A stretch of DNA of 8,924 nt, taken from assembly GCA_900752535.1 (NCBI GenBank), contig CAADVV010000470.1:1-8924 (forward strand). Reading direction: 5' to 3'. The stretch's first letter is position 1; every line of letters starts with the position of its first letter. Position numbers and translations under genes: made by a program. This document shows positions 6,062-8,924 of this stretch, in pieces. Under the pieces are notes generated by a model, which saw only the letters and a list, made by a program, of their open reading frames with translations, had not been told where the DNA came from and made no database searches. This DNA comes from Bacteroidales bacterium. GTDB lineage: Bacteria > Bacteroidota > Bacteroidia > Bacteroidales > Muribaculaceae.

Positions 6062-6618
6062 CTACCGAAGATTTCAAAGAATATGTCAGGACAGGCAATG
6101 CTCTTGCTACTGAGGATATACACAACCACATGGATAAGATGAGCAATGAGGCAAGACGAATCACGTTTCTGCTTAACACAGCTTATCGCACACCTGACGA
6201 AGTAAGAAAGCTACTGTCTGAACTTTTCGGGTATAAGGTGCCTGCGTCGCTTCGCGTCTTTCCGCCATTTTATACCGACTACGGCAAGAATATTAAGGTT
6301 GGCGAAGGAGTATTTATCAATGCCTGCTGCCATTTTCAGGATCATGGAGGCGTGACCATCGGTGACGGCTGCCAGATAGGTCACAATGTGGTTTTTGCCA
6401 CCCTCAATCATGAACTGGCACCCGAAAGGCGCAAAATCACCCGTCCGGCTCCTATCGTATTGGGTAAAAATGTCTGGGTCGGTTCAAACGCAACGGTATT
6501 GCCGGGAGTCACCATCGGCGACAATGCGGTTATAGCTGCCGGCGCGGTCGTCACAAAAGATGTGGCGCCTGATACCATAGTCGGTGGCGTACCTGCAAAG
6601 GTCATAAAGAGAATCTGA
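6058..6618 (+). CDS. Sugar O-acetyltransferase, hexapeptide-repeat (LacA/Maa/NodL type)
   Basis: A 186-residue cytosolic acyltransferase that moves acetyl from acetyl-CoA to a hydroxyl of a sugar or similar small molecule. Residues 1-60 match the helical Maa-type N-terminal region (EARRITFLLNTAYRTPDEVRKLLSELFGYKVP). From about 76 to 180 there is a left-handed beta-helix of hexapeptide repeats, for example VGEGVFINACCHFQDHGGVTI and VLPGVTIGDNAVIAAGAVVTKDV, ending in the family signature GGVPAKVIKRI. His118 within NHEL is the probable catalytic histidine, and active sites should form between subunits of a trimer. The length is typical and the gene looks intact. It overlaps the upstream small gene by four bases and is followed six bases later by the ABM/CMD gene, so all three are probably co-transcribed. 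The true acceptor is unknown; detoxification by acetylation is one possibility. Confidence 0.92.
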   Translation: MTTEDFKEYVRTGNALATEDIHNHMDKMSNEARRITFLLNTAYRTPDEVRKLLSELFGYKVPASLRVFPPFYTDYGKNIKVGEGVFINACCHFQDHGGVTIGDGCQIGHNVVFATLNHELAPERRKITRPAPIVLGKNVWVGSNATVLPGVTIGDNAVIAAGAVVTKDVAPDTIVGGVPAKVIKRI

Positions 6619-6624
6619 AGTCAG

Positions 6625-7407
6625 ATGAAAACGAAAGCAATTCTAATTATTGTATTGACGATGATGGCACTAAACATCCGGGCATATTCCATGTCACCTG
6701 AAAAGGACCCCGCGATGTGCACGAAACTGCCGATGTCGGCTGACGGCATAATCCGCCTGTCGATGATTGAGGTAGACCCGGCGTATCTCGAAGAGTATCT
6801 GAGGTTTGCTACCGAAGTCGGAGAAACCTCCCTGCGCACAGAACCCGGAGTGCTCACCATGTATGCTTTGCATGAGAAAAAGAATCCGTGTAATATCACC
6901 ATTCTCGAGTCATATGCATCTCAGGATGCTTACCGTTCACACATAGCTTCGGCTCATTTTCAGAAATATAAACAGGGGACACTTCACATGGTCAGAAATC
7001 TCAGGCTTATAGACCAGAACGAGCTCAACCCCTCCAATAAAATTGTGAATTATATCAACACCCAAAACAACGTGGCACAAAAAATTACTCAGACTGCCGG
7101 AAGGCAGCAACTCGGCGAGTTCGCCCCGGAATTCGCCCATCTCAACGACGATATACTTTTCGGCGAAGTGTGGAGCCGCAACGATCTCCTCTCGCTGCGT
7201 GACCGCAGCCTCGTGACTATAACCTCCCTCATATCACAGGGCATCACCGACAACTCGCTTATCTATCATCTTCAGGAAGCGAAAAAGAACGGTATCACCC
7301 GCACAGAAGTAGCTGAAATCATCACTCACATAGCCTTCTATGCCGGTTGGCCCAAGGCGTGGGCTGCCTTTAACCTCGCAAAACAGGTCTGGAAAGACGA
7401 AAAATAA
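6625..7407 (+). CDS. Predicted secreted ABM-like/carboxymuconolactone decarboxylase-like fusion protein
   Basis: A 260-residue protein with three parts. Residues 1-20 look like a Sec signal peptide (MKTKAILIIVLTMMALNIRA). Residues about 41-128 resemble the antibiotic biosynthesis monooxygenase (ABM) fold, a small dimeric ferredoxin-like barrel, with IRLSMIEVDPAYLEEYL, EPGVLTMYAL and ESYASQDAYRSHIASAHFQKY. Residues about 165-257 resemble the carboxymuconolactone decarboxylase/AhpD-like family (CMD), with DLLSLRDRSLVTITSLISQG and ITHIAFYAGWPKAWAAFNLA. No CxxC redox pair is present in the CMD part, so AhpD-type peroxidase activity is unlikely; His235 is the likely conserved residue. Both families act on small, often aromatic or quinone-like molecules, but the substrate is unknown, and export to the periplasm is unusual for such domains. 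It is the last gene of the operon controlled from 5793. GC content rises in the CMD half relative to the ABM half. Confidence 0.82.
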   Translation: MKTKAILIIVLTMMALNIRAYSMSPEKDPAMCTKLPMSADGIIRLSMIEVDPAYLEEYLRFATEVGETSLRTEPGVLTMYALHEKKNPCNITILESYASQDAYRSHIASAHFQKYKQGTLHMVRNLRLIDQNELNPSNKIVNYINTQNNVAQKITQTAGRQQLGEFAPEFAHLNDDILFGEVWSRNDLLSLRDRSLVTITSLISQGITDNSLIYHLQEAKKNGITRTEVAEIITHIAFYAGWPKAWAAFNLAKQVWKDEK

Positions 7408-7434
7408 AGTTCAGCCCCGACCGCCGATTACTAA

Positions 7435-7444
7435 ATGACGTCAT
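7435..7444. repeat. 10-bp perfect palindrome between convergent genes
   Basis: ATGACGTCAT lies in the 64-base gap between the convergent ABM/CMD and MBOAT genes. Around it, CGCCG (7422-7426) faces CGGCG (7461-7465) and TAAATG faces CATTTTA, so a longer weak hairpin serving as a two-way terminator is possible. No T-run follows it. Confidence 0.3.
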
Positions 7445-7471
7445 AACATTTTACGTTGAGCGGCGTCCCGT

Positions 7472-8924
7472 TCAGAACTGGAAGTAGATGAACGGGGCGA
7501 CGTTCTCGGTCATGAACTCGATGACACACTGCACGACAATCACGAAGACAAGCAGCTTGAGCGCCCACGGCAGCCTGACGAATCCGTCGAGAAGGCGGTC
7601 GTGAAGACGCTTGGGCACGCAGTGTGCGCCGACAATCACAATCATCATAATCAGCCAGACATATCTCACCTTGACAAACGGCCATAGATAGGCCAGCGAG
7701 AAGTTGGTGAAGATATTCTTGAGTATCAGCCACGAATCGTTGAGCGAGTCGGCTCTGAAGAATATAAACAGCAGCGAGACATAGAGCATGGTCAGCGACC
7801 ATGACAACGCCTTGACCGGCCATGTGTTGGGTATCTTGCTGAGCCACGGGCGGCATGCCTTGTGAACCATCAAACCGACTCCGTGCATCGCGCCCCAGAA
7901 GACAAACTTCCATGCGGCGCCGTGCCACAGGCCGCCCACGAGCATTGTCAGGAAGTTGTTAAGGTATGTGCGGAATGTGCCGCGGCGGTTGCCGCCTAAC
8001 GGTATGTAGACATAGTCGCGGAGCCATGTCGACAGCGAGATATGCCAGCGGCGCCAGAAGTCGGTCAGGTTGCGTGACTTATAGGGGAAGTCGAAGTTTT
8101 TCATCAGACTGAAGCCCATAATCATGGCCAGGCCGATGGCCATGTCTGAGTAGCCCGAGAAGTCGCAGTAAATCTGCATGACATAGCCCACTACTCCCAT
8201 AAGGCTCTCGAAGCCCGAGTAGCCCGTAGGCGTCTGGAATATCAGGTCGTTATACTGGGCAATATAATCGGCAATAATGGCTTTCTTGATTATACCTATA
8301 ATAATAAGCCATAGACCTGTATATGTTTCTTCGCGCGTGGCGCGGCGGGTCTGCCTTATCTGTGGTATGAAATAATCGGCGCGCACGATAGGACCGGCCA
8401 CGAGAGCCGGAAAGAACGACAGGAAGAAGAAATATTCAATCCAGGTCTTTGTCGGCGTCACACGCCCCTTGTAGACATCGACAATATAGCTGATTGACTG
8501 GAAAGTATAGAACGAGATACCCACCGGCAGCACTATGTCGAGTGGCTGAAAGTTCGTTTCGACCATGACATTCCAGTTCCACAGGAAGAAGTTGGCATAT
8601 TTGAAGAAACCAAGCACCGAAAGCGACGTAGCTATCGAGAACCACATGCACACTTTGCGTTGCCACGGACGTGACATGAGCATCATCAGGTGTGACAGCA
8701 TCCAGTCAATCAGTGACGTGGCTATCAGCAGCACGAAAAACCATCCCGAAGATTTATAATAGAAATATATGCTGAAGGCAGCCACAAAGCCTATCATCTG
8801 CCACAGGCGGTTTTTCAGCAGCGAATAAATCGGGATGAAGATGACAAAGAGGGCCCAGAAGAGTCCGCTGGAAAATATCATCGGCTTGTCTGCCTCGTAG
8901 CGCAACAGTTCGCCGATATTATGG
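7472..8924 (-). CDS. MBOAT-family membrane O-acyltransferase (AlgI/DltB type), 5' end outside window
   Basis: An integral membrane protein with roughly ten or more hydrophobic segments that transfers acyl (usually acetyl) groups to an extracellular polysaccharide or other envelope acceptor. Family signatures are clear: DFWRRWHISLSTWLRDYVYIPLGG with one invariant His, and LVGGLWHGAAWKFVFWGAMHG with the catalytic-site His, encoded at 7924-7922. VLPVGISFYTFQSISYIVDVY and MQIYCDFSGYSDMAIGLA are also typical. There are 483 visible codons, about the full length of 470-490. The frame is open to the window edge on the minus strand and reads HNIGELLRYEADKPMIFSSGLF. In Bacteroidota homologues residues like these lie near the true N-terminus, so only a few codons are probably missing. 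A TTG at 8905 or the ATG at 8881-8879 are weaker alternatives. AlgI-type proteins usually work with an AlgJ/GDSL-type partner, which should lie outside if present. Confidence 0.93.
   Translation of the reverse strand, partial: HNIGELLRYEADKPMIFSSGLFWALFVIFIPIYSLLKNRLWQMIGFVAAFSIYFYYKSSGWFFVLLIATSLIDWMLSHLMMLMSRPWQRKVCMWFSIATSLSVLGFFKYANFFLWNWNVMVETNFQPLDIVLPVGISFYTFQSISYIVDVYKGRVTPTKTWIEYFFFLSFFPALVAGPIVRADYFIPQIRQTRRATREETYTGLWLIIIGIIKKAIIADYIAQYNDLIFQTPTGYSGFESLMGVVGYVMQIYCDFSGYSDMAIGLAMIMGFSLMKNFDFPYKSRNLTDFWRRWHISLSTWLRDYVYIPLGGNRRGTFRTYLNNFLTMLVGGLWHGAAWKFVFWGAMHGVGLMVHKACRPWLSKIPNTWPVKALSWSLTMLYVSLLFIFFRADSLNDSWLILKNIFTNFSLAYLWPFVKVRYVWLIMMIVIVGAHCVPKRLHDRLLDGFVRLPWALKLLVFVIVVQCVIEFMTENVAPFIYFQF

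Noticed and set aside
7431..7928. 165-codon minus-strand frame overlapping the MBOAT end
   Set aside because: It overlaps the well-supported MBOAT gene in another frame, including its WHG motif region, and has an Arg/Cys-rich, non-protein-like composition.

Overview
The window looks like chromosomal DNA from a Bacteroidales gut-type bacterium, probably near Bacteroides or Muribaculaceae. Five genes have the Bacteroidota sigma factor -7 element TAnnTTTG directly upstream: 312-319, 2287-2294, 2884-2891, 5793-5800, and 5700-5707 on the minus strand. Shine-Dalgarno sequences are weak or absent. The protein families also fit: a long PurF-like protein, DUF3127, an AlgI-type MBOAT and a cupin-like AraC regulator.

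Left part (1-350). On the minus strand, 94-177 encodes what I recognise as the first 28 residues of an anaerobic C4-dicarboxylate transporter (DcuA/DcuB family). Homology stops abruptly near base 93 and a stop codon follows at 52-54. The gene is therefore broken, or the sequence was joined to something else, and an imperfect hairpin sits right at the break. A divergent intergenic region (178-350) follows.

Centre (351-4727). Three plus-strand housekeeping-type genes each have their own -7 element: a 628-residue PurF-family glutamine amidotransferase/phosphoribosyltransferase, a small DUF3127 protein with an SSB-like acidic tail followed by a strong hairpin, and a long-chain acyl-CoA synthetase.

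Regulated cassette (4762-7407). A minus-strand AraC-family regulator is divergent from a tightly packed plus-strand operon: an 80-residue protein of unknown function, a hexapeptide-repeat sugar O-acetyltransferase (4-base ATGA overlap), and a predicted secreted fusion of an antibiotic-biosynthesis-monooxygenase (ABM)-like domain with a carboxymuconolactone decarboxylase (CMD)-like domain. The divergent control region holds two facing -7 elements and a 12-bp palindrome. The regulator and first part of the operon look more AT-rich than the flanking genes. This is the most accessory-like part of the window and the best candidate for an uncharacterised inducible system.

Right part (7472-8924). 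A minus-strand MBOAT (AlgI/DltB-type membrane O-acyltransferase) is convergent with the operon and runs off the right edge, so its start is not visible. I see no rRNA, tRNA, CRISPR array or complete insertion sequence.
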